DNA from: Gyrodactylus bullatarudis
Lineage: Eukaryota > Platyhelminthes > Monogenea > Gyrodactylidea > Gyrodactylidae
Assembly: GCA_012064415.1 (NCBI GenBank)
Contig: SSNU01001259.1
Coordinates: 1-34,427, forward strand
Reading direction: 5' to 3'
Length of the DNA stretch: 34,427 nt
Below the pieces are notes generated by a model. That model was not told where the DNA came from. It saw only the letters and a program-made list of their open reading frames with translations, and ran no database searches. Both the position numbers and the translations under genes were made by a program. Below, in pieces: positions 19,128 to 29,200 of the stretch (positions are counted from its first letter, which is position 1; each line of letters starts with the position of its first letter).

Positions 19128-20652
19128 TTACACACATGATGGCTCACGGGATGAATATATTTCCTACCAAAATTATATTTATACCTCTCTGCTCCTCTTC
19201 AGGTGACCAATAATATGCATGAAAACCAACAACCAATAGAATTTGAGTATTTTCCTAACCAATTTTTCCTCCACTTCTCACCAACTCTAAGGCTAAGCTA
19301 TGCAGGAAAAAATTTAAGTAACATGAATTTTATTCATTCATTAAAATCAAATTTATCATGATCATCAATCTTTTCTTTCTCAATTTTTTAACCAAGTATT
19401 TCCGATATTTGATTGGAATTTTACAATTTTGGATAAGTTTTAGTTTCAAATTAATTGAGTAGACCATTCGTTCTATGGTGCTTTATAAATTTTTATATTC
19501 ATTTCTCGATTGATTAAAATCAGATTTCCTTCATCTAAATTTTACACGAATTTATCCATCTGATGCAATTTTTAATTGTCTCATTCATAAAATTATTCCT
19601 GGCTTCTCTAGCAAAGGCATTTATTTTTTTGAAATTGAAACTTTCATATTCATTTATTGAAATAATGATTTATACAAGTTAGGGAACAGTGAAGGAGTGT
19701 TCAATGTGTCTCTTTCAGTCTTTTTATTCTAATCATAAAAATAAGGTCTACTTTGCTTGTTTATTAGAATAGTCAATGAGTATAACTCATCGTACATGAT
19801 TTTAATGTTATTAAAAATCACACATTGATCTAAAAATCGAGTCCCCTTCTATTTAGTGATAAAATCTAAAGTCAAGGGATGTTTATAATGTTAAACGTAT
19901 GACCCCTCTATATAGAGTATTGGCATTTTGTGTGAAATGATGAGACCCACTTAGCATAGCATGTAATAACACGAAAAAGATAATTATAAACCCATTTTGT
20001 TATACAGATTGTTTCTATCACATTTTGTTCGGTAATAATTAATTCATGAGGAAGAGTGAATAAGAGAGGGAAGTAAATTATAGTGTTGATCTTTCGAAAA
20101 TGAGTATTCTTCTAACTAAACATAAATGTTCATCGTTTTAGCTTAGTATTACATTGTAATTGAAGATTTTCAAATGGAAAATAAATGAAATTATCCATCA
20201 ATAGAAATAATCTGATGAATCTTGTGATAAATCCAAAATCTCATAGAACAAACGGTACTCAATTTGCTGAAACTAAAAGTTGGCTTAAATTTTAAAAAGA
20301 AATATTGTCGATACATTTGATGAATTAATATAATGCATGTTAACTGAAATAAAATGCCATAGAAGCCTGGAATAATTTGATGAATCAGACAATTATTAAA
20401 ATTGAAAGAAAAGATTGATGATCATGATAAATTTGATTTTAATGAATGAATAAAATTCATGTTACTTAAATTTTTTCCTGCATAGCTTAGCCTTAGAGTT
20501 GGTGAGAAGTGGAGGAAAAATTGGTTAGGAAAATACTCAAATTCTATTGGTTGTTGGTTTTCATGCATATTATTGGTCACCTGAAGAGGAGCAGAGAGGT
20601 ATAAATATAATTTTGGTAGGAAATATATTCATCCCGTGAGCCATCATGTGTG
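19128..20652. mobile_element. Foldback structure with ~250-310 bp inverted arms, cut by the gap
   Basis: The left arm (19131-19382, continuing at about 19565-19640) and the right arm (about 20345-20652) are reverse complements. The left has about 180 nt not present in the right. The interior (about 19640-20345) has no ORF. Visible homology begins 3 nt after the piggyBac TTAA and, on the other side, reaches the first N. Read outward (+ strand), the right arm holds CCAAT-like motifs and a GGTATAAATATAA box. It could be a non-autonomous DNA transposon inserted beside piggyBac, or PLE 3' sequence in a tail-to-tail arrangement. The short peptide over each arm follows from the repeat. Confidence 0.7.
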
Positions 20653-20910
20653 NNNNNNNNNNNNNNNNNNNNNNNNNNNNNNNNNNNNNNNNNNNNNNNN
20701 NNNNNNNNNNNNNNNNNNNNNNNNNNNNNNNNNNNNNNNNNNNNNNNNNNNNNNNNNNNNNNNNNNNNNNNNNNNNNNNNNNNNNNNNNNNNNNNNNNNN
20801 NNNNNNNNNNNNNNNNNNNNNNNNNNNNNNNNNNNNNNNNNNNNNNNNNNNNNNNNNNNNNNNNNNNNNNNNNNNNNNNNNNNNNNNNNNNNNNNNNNNN
20901 NNNNNNNNNN
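20653..20910. other. Assembly gap (258 N)
   Basis: The gap starts exactly where the right foldback arm reaches the end of the visible left arm, and ends inside a PLE 5'-region copy. Its true length and content are unknown. ORFs predicted across it are artefacts. Confidence 0.99.
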
Positions 20911-21040
20911 AATTTGTTTTTTGACAAACTTGTCGTACCACTGAAGAAGGCGTGTGAAGATAATCACCGTCGAAACGTTTGGATGACCATGGCTGAGAAT
21001 TCTAATATTGACCTAAGTTTTAATAAATTTTATTATAAAA
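20911..21040 (+). repeat. PLE 5' region, third (downstream) copy, truncated
   Basis: Its sequence is identical, as far as I can compare, to 15242-15371, including the intact CTGAAGA and GAAAC motif. It stops at a different point from the inverted copy and adjoins the 13-bp target duplication. It plays the part of the 3' pseudo-LTR. Confidence 0.9.
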
Positions 21041-21053
21041 TTTAATGCCCTAT
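21041..21053. repeat. Target-site duplication, right copy (13 bp)
   Basis: Exact repeat of 14814-14826. Confidence 0.88.
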
Positions 21054-22363
21054 GTTTAGGTCGACATCTTCATTTTTCAGATATGAGAGAGGTCTCGCTA
21101 TCTGAAACTAGATAATTAGTTGCTTAAATGGGGTGTAAAACTTGGTGAGTTTGACGGTGATAACATTTGTGCTCAGCGTTGAAACCTACGAGTTGAAATG
21201 TTTTTTCTCGCTGCCTACCGTTGACTTAACACTATGAACGATGACTCGTTTTTAAGAAGATGCTTTCTTCCAAATAAAAGAAGCGAAAAAGTCATGAGAA
21301 GAACTGTAACTCGGAACTGAAAAGTCGGACTACAGCGTTTCAGGAGATCTTTGTGTCATTAAAATTAAAAACTTGCTTATTTTATATTGATACATCAGCT
21401 CCAGAGTCTATTAAAATTGTTCAAGGAACACCGTTGTTAGTTGGTTTGAAAAATCTTTCGAACGACAGAAGACTGGAATAGGATTCTTCCATATAAGTAC
21501 TCCGATGTGACAATCTTTAATTTGGGCACTTCTTTTCTAAAGTGAATTGTATTGACTCTAGAATTTTGATATTTTTATAACTTTCTGACTCATTTTATAG
21601 CTCTGAAATAGATCTTTAAGATGATGCAAAAATCAATGATTTTCTCAATCTTAAATTTTCGATGAGATGACCTCCCTCAGCTACCATCTGTTTGTACCGC
21701 TTTGTAGTTTGCAATGTTCGTTTTCATCGATGTTGATAGGCATTAGTTTCTTTCTCATTCAGATAAATTACTGCAAAATAAAAAAGGGCTGAATGTTCTA
21801 TTGATTTGCCGTTTCTAAAACACAGAAAAATCGATGTGTTCTTTCTTGATTTGTATTCACCAATGTATGTGTGTGTTCAATGAAAATTTCTCACATCCCC
21901 AATTTTATCAAAAGTAATTTTAGTCTCTTATTATTCGGTTATGAGATTGTTATTAGAATATAATAATCTTTATAAATGTTACAAGTTAAAAACTTATGAC
22001 TGATATGAAAATCATCTGTCTACTTGCAAGTCATAATGATTTTTTTAAAGTTTATTCAATGAATGATATACTAAATTTTTCGAAAATATTTGTCTTTGGT
22101 ATGACTAGATTGCTTATCCAGTTGTATGCACAATGCAAGTTCGTATGAGAAGTTCGTTTAACTTGGTAGCATTTAACCTGAATAAAAATATCTGAGATTC
22201 TCAGACTGAAGTATTTAAATTTGAATTTAAATTCAGCCTTGAAATAATTTAAATCTCTAAATAAATTTATTTGTTATAATAGATGAATTGCTGAATCACC
22301 AATTTAGGCAGTTTTTTAGAATTAATATTACTAACTGATAGTGACCGGTCGTCTATTCTAAAA
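21054..22363. other. Intergenic stretch upstream of the GSTO gene
   Basis: About 1.3 kb without a supportable gene. The first 600 nt are less AT-rich and probably continue the old PLE remnant interrupted at 14826. The GSTO promoter should lie at the right end; no clear TATA box was seen. Confidence 0.35.
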
Positions 22364-23156
22364 ATGAAGCACCTTACCTCAAGTATGTTTTGTTAAACAT
22401 AAATTAAGCTGATGAAAAACCATCTATTGCTGAGGATAATTTTACCTTGTTTATGATGAAATTATGTCCTTATTGTACTCGTGTTGAGATTGCTTTCAAT
22501 CTTTTCGGCTTCAAGTAATTATACAAATTTATCCTATTATTAGATACGATAAAGTTTACATTAGCTTGAAGGATAAGCCTTCATGGTTTATTTCCCTTTA
22601 CCCCCAAGGAAAAGTTCCTTTTCTTATGAGAGGGAATGAAAAAATGGCAGACTCAATGAGTATTGTTGATTATCTATCTAAAAACTCTGAAAAATTAAAA
22701 GATTTCAGTGAGGCTCGTGTAGAAGAATCCAATAGTCTAATTTCTCAGATTTCATCTCCATTCCATAAAATTGTATTTGAGAAGACGTTCTCTGATGACG
22801 ATAAAATAGCTGCTATCAGTGTTTTGAAGAAAATTGAAGAATCAATTCAAGGAGAATATTTCGAAGGAAGTACAATTTCTAAATCCGATATAATTCTATT
22901 TTGTCATTTGAATTTCTTTGAAGTTCTCTTGTCAAGATTACTTGAGATTCCTGCTAACAAAGTAACTGAAAATTTTCCAAATTCTATTGATGATTACGAA
23001 TTCAAAAAGATTTCCAAGTACTTGAATTCCATGAGAAATCACCCAGCAGTCAATAGTTGTGGAGTCAGAGTTTCTTCACTTAAAATATTTGCGGATAGCT
23101 GTGTAGATGGTTCACCCAATTTCGATATTGCATTCCAACCCCAAGGTGATTGTTAA
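22364..23156 (+). CDS. GSTO: Omega-class glutathione transferase, three exons
   Basis: Exons 22364-22382, 22409-22514 and 22544-23156 are joined by introns of 26 nt (GTATGT...TTAAG) and 29 nt (GTAATT...TTAG). Phases agree and give 245 residues, the usual GSTO size. The N-terminus KHLTSTDEKP is the omega-type extension. The thioredoxin-fold active site is MMKLCPYCTRVE, with the catalytic cysteine at residue 26. KDKPSWF, then QGKVPFL with the cis-proline, and ADSMSIVDYL with the glutathione-binding Ser follow. An all-helical C-terminal domain occupies about 90-245. GSTOs act as cytosolic thiol transferases and dehydroascorbate reductases; substrates here are unknown. The site is CPYC rather than the usual CPxA. 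AATAAA signals follow at about 23229-23250. The gene converges on PIG-Q. Confidence 0.9.
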
Positions 23157-23362
23157 AAATTGAATTAAAAACTGAATTTGGAATTTATGTTGAAATTTGT
23201 ATTTGGGTTCATTCGATTTTAATTATAAAAATAAATTTTTCTAATAAATTAACCAAATTGTTTTCTTCATTCACTAACACACTGTAGTTCTTGAATCTTC
23301 TTGATTCTTGAAAGACTTCTAAAAGGGAAGGACATTCAAACTAAAGCAAATTAAAAGATAAT

Positions 23363-24938
23363 TTAAATTACTTCAAGTCTAAGTATAGATTCTTCTGGAC
23401 TAAACTGATCAACTTCAATACTGGGAATTGTTTTATATTCTCCTGGGCAAAGGAAATACTTGATCATTGTTAGAAATGGAAAATCCAGAATATAACATAT
23501 TAGTTTGGCAAAATAATAACGGATTGAAATCTGTATGATTTGAACCTTTTTGTAATAAAAATTAAAGTGAACTTACAAATGAAAATATTAAATAAAAACA
23601 TATTGTAGTCGGAACGAGACAAGAGCATGTAGCTATTCCAAATATTGTTGAAATGAACAATCTATCAATATGTCTATCTTGTCCTGAACTATTGATCGAT
23701 TCTTTAAATGATTTTTCTTTTATTTTACGATGATTTTTTATTTCCCACGGTTGTGTACTATAATGTTCTTCAGCAGTATCATAGCGATTTTTCAAAGGAT
23801 TCCATTTCTTTCCAGAAAAGCACAATCTCCACGATGATATCATGCAAGCCTTTTGAATGCGTAAAATTTGTACAGAATATGTGTAAAAGCATGCCAAATG
23901 TAGGGTCAGGAGAAAGAATAAGTCTAATAAAATCGATCCAAAAAGGCCAGATATTAATTTTACAGAATTAAAATATAAAGTTAATACAGAAATAAAGTAC
24001 ATTTTAGGCGAAAAGGGGTTATTAGTTAAACTCTTTTGATTAGTTTTATAGAAGATAGACGATAATATGAGAATTATTGATAAACAAGCTAACTCATTGA
24101 TGAAATTCATTCTCAAATATATGATGTATTCAAGAAGAATACGTGTTGTATAATCAAAGGAAATTATGAGGGTATCCATATAGGCTTTCCATGCGATCAA
24201 ATGATAGACAAAAAATTTTGACAAACAAGTTGACAAATATTGGTTCACTTTCCAACCGAAAAAATTTCCTGATGACATAGACTTGAGAATTACTTTAATT
24301 TGGCTTGTGAAAATTTGTGTCATTTCGAGACAGTTCTGGATAAGTTGAACTTGAGTCTTAAACAAACTATCCATGTTATGCGCAAATATTGAGAATGAAT
24401 AAAAGAAAATCATTGTTATAAAGATGAGAAACAGCCAGTAATCCAGTTTGGAATTCCCCAAATCAAAAATCTCACAATCTTTGGTAAAAATTTCATTCAA
24501 AAATGAAATAGTTGCACTTTTTTTCAAGTATCTGTTCAATATCGAGTTGTGACTTATCTTGCAAGGGATATTTTTTCTCTGATTAAAGAAGATGCACAAA
24601 TCTTCGAATATGGGCATTTTATAAGAATCTTTAGAAAAAAAGTCCTCGGGTCTAAAAGCGATTAGAGATGAACTTTTTGAGACATGTTCAAAATTATTAC
24701 AGGCAGGATTGAGACATAATGTTGGTTCAATGTATTTCCAATTTAATAATTTTTCGAAATATTTGAGTGAGCAAACGCCTACACACCTACCGACAACAAC
24801 GTAATTTCCATAGGATGTTTTACAAGCAATAAAATGAATATTTGATTTTTGATTTTCATGACCAACTGATTTGAAATCGATCAGTATAGTTCTGGGATCA
24901 GAATACTTTTTAGTTAACGGAAAATATATATAATTCAT
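23363..24938 (-). CDS. PIGQ: PIG-Q/Gpi1, subunit of the GPI GlcNAc-transferase complex, two exons
   Basis: Exon 1 runs 24938-23577 and exon 2 runs 23545-23363, with a 31-nt intron (GTAAGT...AAAAAG, phase 0); 514 residues in all. The apparent stop at 23562 lies in the intron. The hallmark is WRLCFSGKKWNPLKNRYDT followed by DRHIDRLFISTIFGI and LVPTTICFYLIF, which matches the strongly conserved C-terminal part of PIG-Q. Several membrane spans occur (about 168-188, 280-305, 318-355, 425-450). PIG-Q stabilises the ER complex that transfers GlcNAc to phosphatidylinositol, the first step of GPI-anchor synthesis. The N-terminal 150 residues are weakly conserved, as is usual. The frame encodes an insertion (YSTQPWEIKNHRKIKEKSFK region) between the KKWN block and the last membrane segments. 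Confidence 0.88.
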
Positions 24939-25123
24939 TTTTTAAATATCTAGAGTTATAAAAAATTTGTATTTAAGATATGATTGTTCCATTCAACGAA
25001 CCATTAATTTAGTAATAAATTCTGTTCCAAGAAATTTTAAATTTTCAAGTTGAAATTTTCAAGTGAGTGAAGAAATACTTTTTTTTCAAAATTATATCAA
25101 ACTTTTGTTTTATTAATTTAAAA
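24939..25123. promoter_or_regulatory. Shared divergent promoter region of PIG-Q and eIF2B-alpha
   Basis: Only 185 bp separate the two start codons, which point away from each other, so both promoters must lie here or overlap the genes. The sequence is AT-rich; no distinct TATA box or initiator can be singled out. A GTGAGT at about 25063 could be a donor of a small 5' UTR intron. Confidence 0.6.
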
Positions 25124-26107
25124 ATGTCAACTTTCAAAAGATCTTGTACATCTCAGCCTCACAAATCTGAGGGAGCAATCGCCATTGAGAAACTAATCGA
25201 ATTGATTAAAGAATCGAATGTGAATACTGTTCAAGGCCTTTCAGATCTCTTAGCCAAATGTAGCAATGATTTACAAAATGATGACTGCAGTAACTCATCA
25301 GTAAAATCAGCGTGCGAACTATTTCAACGTTTCATTACTCTTGCTGTTTTAGATGCTAGTGGTGATTTTGAATCAATTAGAAAAATTCTTCTCTCTCGAG
25401 CTGAAATCTTTCTGGAAAAGATATCGCAATGCAGAGATCAAATATCTCAAAATGCACTTGCTTACATTCCTGATCATACTGTGATTTTGCTTCATCACAA
25501 TTCACGCGTCGTGTTCGAGGCTATTAAATACGCTTTCATGAATGGTGGAAGAAGAAACATATTCTGTTACATTATCAAAAGCTCAGTTCAAAAAGGATTT
25601 TGTATATCTCAAAGTTTGACTGATATCGGTGTAAAAGTGAAACTAATTCCTATTGAAGCTATCACATATATTATGCCAAAAATCGATAGAGTTTTATTAG
25701 GAGCTGAAGCTGTTGTCGAAAGTGGTGGTATTTTGAATAGCATGGGATCGTGTACGGTTGCATTGGTTGCTGACGCAATGGCCAAACCAGTTTATGTACT
25801 GACTGAGTCTTTCAAGTTCGTACGATCGTTTCCTTTAGACCAACAACACATTCCAGATGAATTTAAAAAATCTTCTCAAATAGATCAGCCCTTTTCTCAT
25901 TCAACTCAAATTGAAGAGGATGATTCTGGTTTTGAAGAAATCAACAGTCCTTGGGAGAAGCTTAAAAGAATGAGAACTTTGAAGATTGAAGAGGAATTAC
26001 CTCCTATTGATTATACACCGCCAAATTATCTAAAGCTACTTATTACAGATCTCGGAATTTTGACTACCAGTGCTGTTAGCGATGAATTAATCAAACTTTA
26101 TCTATGA
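25124..26107 (+). CDS. EIF2B1: Translation initiation factor eIF2B, alpha subunit
   Basis: The first ATG of the frame is 25124; the codon at 25067 is GTG. The protein has 327 residues and no intron. eIF2B-alpha is a regulatory subunit of the decameric exchange factor that recharges eIF2 with GTP and senses phosphorylated eIF2. Recognisable blocks: an N-terminal helical bundle (about 10-115), then the Rossmann-like domain with AYIPDHTVILLHHNSRVV, IDRVLLGAEAVVESGGILN, SMGSCTVALVADAMAKPVYV and ESFKFVRSFPLDQQHIP, and the C-terminus ITDLGILTTSAVSDELIKLY, nearly identical to other animals. Between about 253 and 298 an acidic and Ser-rich loop (IEEDDSGFEEIN) makes it longer than the human protein (305 residues). 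The ENPP acceptor follows 95 nt after the stop. Confidence 0.95.
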   Translation: MSTFKRSCTSQPHKSEGAIAIEKLIELIKESNVNTVQGLSDLLAKCSNDLQNDDCSNSSVKSACELFQRFITLAVLDASGDFESIRKILLSRAEIFLEKISQCRDQISQNALAYIPDHTVILLHHNSRVVFEAIKYAFMNGGRRNIFCYIIKSSVQKGFCISQSLTDIGVKVKLIPIEAITYIMPKIDRVLLGAEAVVESGGILNSMGSCTVALVADAMAKPVYVLTESFKFVRSFPLDQQHIPDEFKKSSQIDQPFSHSTQIEEDDSGFEEINSPWEKLKRMRTLKIEEELPPIDYTPPNYLKLLITDLGILTTSAVSDELIKLYL

Positions 26108-26202
26108 AAATACATAGTTTATATTGATACGAATTTCTACGGCTTCTCAATAATACATGCGAATCAACAAAACTTCTAATTCTTTATTTTTTTCTATTCC
26201 AG
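26108..26202 (+). promoter_or_regulatory. Short intergenic region ending in a strong splice acceptor
   Basis: AATAAT at about 26150 may be the eIF2B-alpha polyadenylation signal. A T-rich tract (about 26181-26198) followed by CAG at 26200-26202 forms a strong acceptor directly before the ENPP signal peptide. No donor with a matching phase and no in-frame ATG is evident between the two genes. This layout is typical of trans-spliced tandem genes; a distant cis exon is the alternative. Confidence 0.5.
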
Positions 26203-29200
26203 AAAATACTTTTATTGATCTTCACTATTGGACTCTACCTCTTATCGGTGACTTCAACCTCTGAGAAGGAACAGAACAAAGTTCTATTAGTATTCCTTGA
26301 TGGATTCCGTTGGGATTATGTCTCTTGTGTGAACATCAAATCTAAACTCAAAGGGTTTTCTCGGTTACGTGACAGTGGAGCATCAGTAGAAAGATTAAAG
26401 CCTGTTTTCCCAGCAGATTGTTTCCCTAATTTCTATTCCATATTCTCAGGTAAGTTGAAATAGTTGATATTTCTTTATAAAATAGGACATTATCCTAAGA
26501 AGCATGGATTTCTTTTCAACGATCTTTACAACGCTCACAACGGAGACGCATTTAATCATGAGGGTAATTCTTCAAGTCTTGAAATAAAAAAATGGCTCAA
26601 AGTCGACCTAATTTGGAATCAATTAGCAAAGTATAATATCAAGTCAAAATTATTTCATCTGCCAATTTGTGCTGACCTGGAAGAGGAAAAAATTTCCTGT
26701 GTTCCCTATGATAAGAAAAACATGAATTTAGATGAGCTTCGTATGAATGTCGACGAGGCAATTAACGGCCTTCTCAAAAACCAATACAGTTTCTCTGGTG
26801 AGTTGTCATAGCAACATGAAAATTTCTTATCTATCTCCATCAATCTTGATCGACTCAAATAAAAATTGAAAATTCTTGTTCATTTATCTGTAAACATTGG
26901 GCGACATCTATCTCTGAAAAGTTTCACGTGAATTCTCATCTTGATTTTGATAACTAAACAAAATTCTTAACAACAGTCCATTGCTGCAAGAGTTGTATGT
27001 AGAATATTTGATTATTTGAAAATCATAATTTGATTTTTTTCTGTTTATCTCTCTCTCTATGATGACGTGAAAAGTCTCGGTATAATATGATAAAGACGTA
27101 ATTTAGCCTTGGTTTAGATTTCTCTATTAATCTCTTTCTTTGAGTTTATCATATTGAATAAGTCATGATATTCATCACATTACATTTTATGAGCTTTTTA
27201 TCATCTCATACTTATATATATACTTATATATTAATGAGAAAAATATGTTGATTTGTTTTCATATTACCACTTGATCGTATACAAATGTTAAAAAGTATCT
27301 ATTGTAATAAAAATCAATAGACACAAGCTGAAATATCCAGTAAGACCACATTTTTTAATCAAATACATATGAAAAAGATTGGTGCTTTGAACAATCAACT
27401 ATTGCTTAATATATTGCTCTTAATCCCTGTCATTCTTTATTTACACTTTGGTGACAAAATATGCAAATCATTTTCTGTCACCATAATCTATCCTAATTTT
27501 GATTTCTGTCTTTTGATTTATCGATAATTATCGAATTATAATTCAATGAGAAATTCGATTCTCAGTAAAATTATTCGTTAACCCTTTATTTCCCATGTCA
27601 AAAACAAAAAAATATTTTTTTATGTTAACGAAAAGCAACATCTTTTTAAAAAAAGTCAAGATACTCGTGCCATTCAAAAATCTCAGTTAATAATTTACGT
27701 TTTTTCAATAATATGCAAAATTTTAAAATAAATTTTTAGTTTCATTTCGTGAAATCTCTTTCGCTCAAAACAAATTTCAATCATTATTATTTACTGTTAA
27801 AATTCCTATTGAATCCCACTCGACTTGAATTTCTGGATTAATTTAGAATATAATTTTTCTATTTACAAAAAAGAACATTATACATCTATTACAAGAATAG
27901 AATTGACTGTAGTTTTCAGATATTAAAGCAGTAGGGTAATCACAGGTTGTCTTCAAGTTTATTGTGACAGTCAATCCCTTCACAAGTAAGCTCTGGAATT
28001 CATATGATTTTGAGAAATGAAATGTTAGCGGATAAAACTGGAGATTGATTTTAGATAGCCACTAATGTTTTCTGTTACGTTTTTTCTAAAAAAATAGTGG
28101 AAAATATAATATTAGATTCTCAATCGAATGGTAAAAATTGAATTATGATAAAAACTTGAAATTGTTTTCATAGAACCTGTTGCTTTGAAACATTGATGAT
28201 AGATAAATGCATAACGAACCTAAATATGAGGTCATTTCAGTCCTTTGTCTGAAAATAATTGGTAAAATTATAATTAAAAGTAAAAGATTGGTACTTTTTA
28301 ATTATAATTTTAATATGGCTACTTTATAGTAAAGAGTAGATTATTACCTAGCTGGTCTTTTTCGTATACAATTATTAGAGAATTCATTGTATTTTAATGT
28401 CTTATCATTAGGGCCTCAAAAAAGTACTATTTGGTCTATTTTTACTCTAGACAAAGGACAGGCTGGGTTTTAATAATCTTGAGAAAAAATCTGCTTATCT
28501 AATCCTATTGTTGCCCAGATACTTGTATTGTACTATTTTTCAAATTTAATCTCAGTATTCCTCAACTATCTACCATTCACAATTTTCGATGAATTAATAG
28601 CTATATTCCTGATATCCACCTTTCATCATCTAAGAAAATAGCATCTAGATCGTAGCTTTGTATTGGATAATATTCCTTCATGAATTTAAAATTTCAACTA
28701 AAAGGATATACATGTGTATGTATTTTTTAAAATATGCACAAGAACAGTTGAAGGGTCATTTTCTATCATGGAAAAAAATTTGAACAAAAATCAGATATTT
28801 TGTTGACTGACAATTCTGCAAAAATTTACGGTAGAGGACTATTTTTTACTCAAAATCCCTTGAATTTTCTTGAAAGTACTTTTCTCAACTTACTTATGAG
28901 ATACTATTTTTGAGGCCCTACCTATTATCGTTAATAATGATCAACGCTGTAGTCAATCTATGCCGAAAAGCTCCTTGAAATATGAAATCGAATTCTTATT
29001 TTAGCAATTTCCTTATTAAGAGATACTTCACCGGACAATCTGATCCTACCACTACCGAATCCATGATAAATATGGGTTTCTTTTGAAGAATTCCTATCGA
29101 TCGAAGAGAAATTCAAACCCTCCGGTCAATCCCAATTAAATTTCTTTACATAGGAAAATTTTATTTTGTTCAGATACATGAAAAATCGAGTAGGATATTT

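Larger units (their letters stand above)
14827..21040 (+). mobile_element. Penelope-like retroelement with nested insertions
   Basis: The order is: inverted 5'-region copy (14827-15089), 53-nt spacer, direct 5' region (15143-15405), N-terminal ORF, reverse transcriptase ORF, piggyBac in a TTAA site (17436-19127), foldback structure (19128-20652), assembly gap (20653-20910), then a truncated direct 5'-region copy (20911-21040). A perfect 13-bp duplication flanks the whole. PLEs are known for such pseudo-LTRs in mixed orientation and for variable target duplications. No GIY-YIG domain follows the RT in the visible sequence. It may be absent (endonuclease-lacking type), removed, or lie in the gap. 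The almost identical 5'-region copies point to a young insertion. Confidence 0.88.

Noticed and set aside
20570..21045. Several ORFs of about 90-130 codons on both strands across the gap
   Set aside because: They consist of translated Ns from the 258-base gap. Only their ends carry sequence, and that belongs to the foldback arm or the PLE 5' region.
23708..23971. Plus-strand ORF of 87 codons
   Set aside because: Antisense shadow of PIG-Q exon 1, which has homology and matching splice phases.
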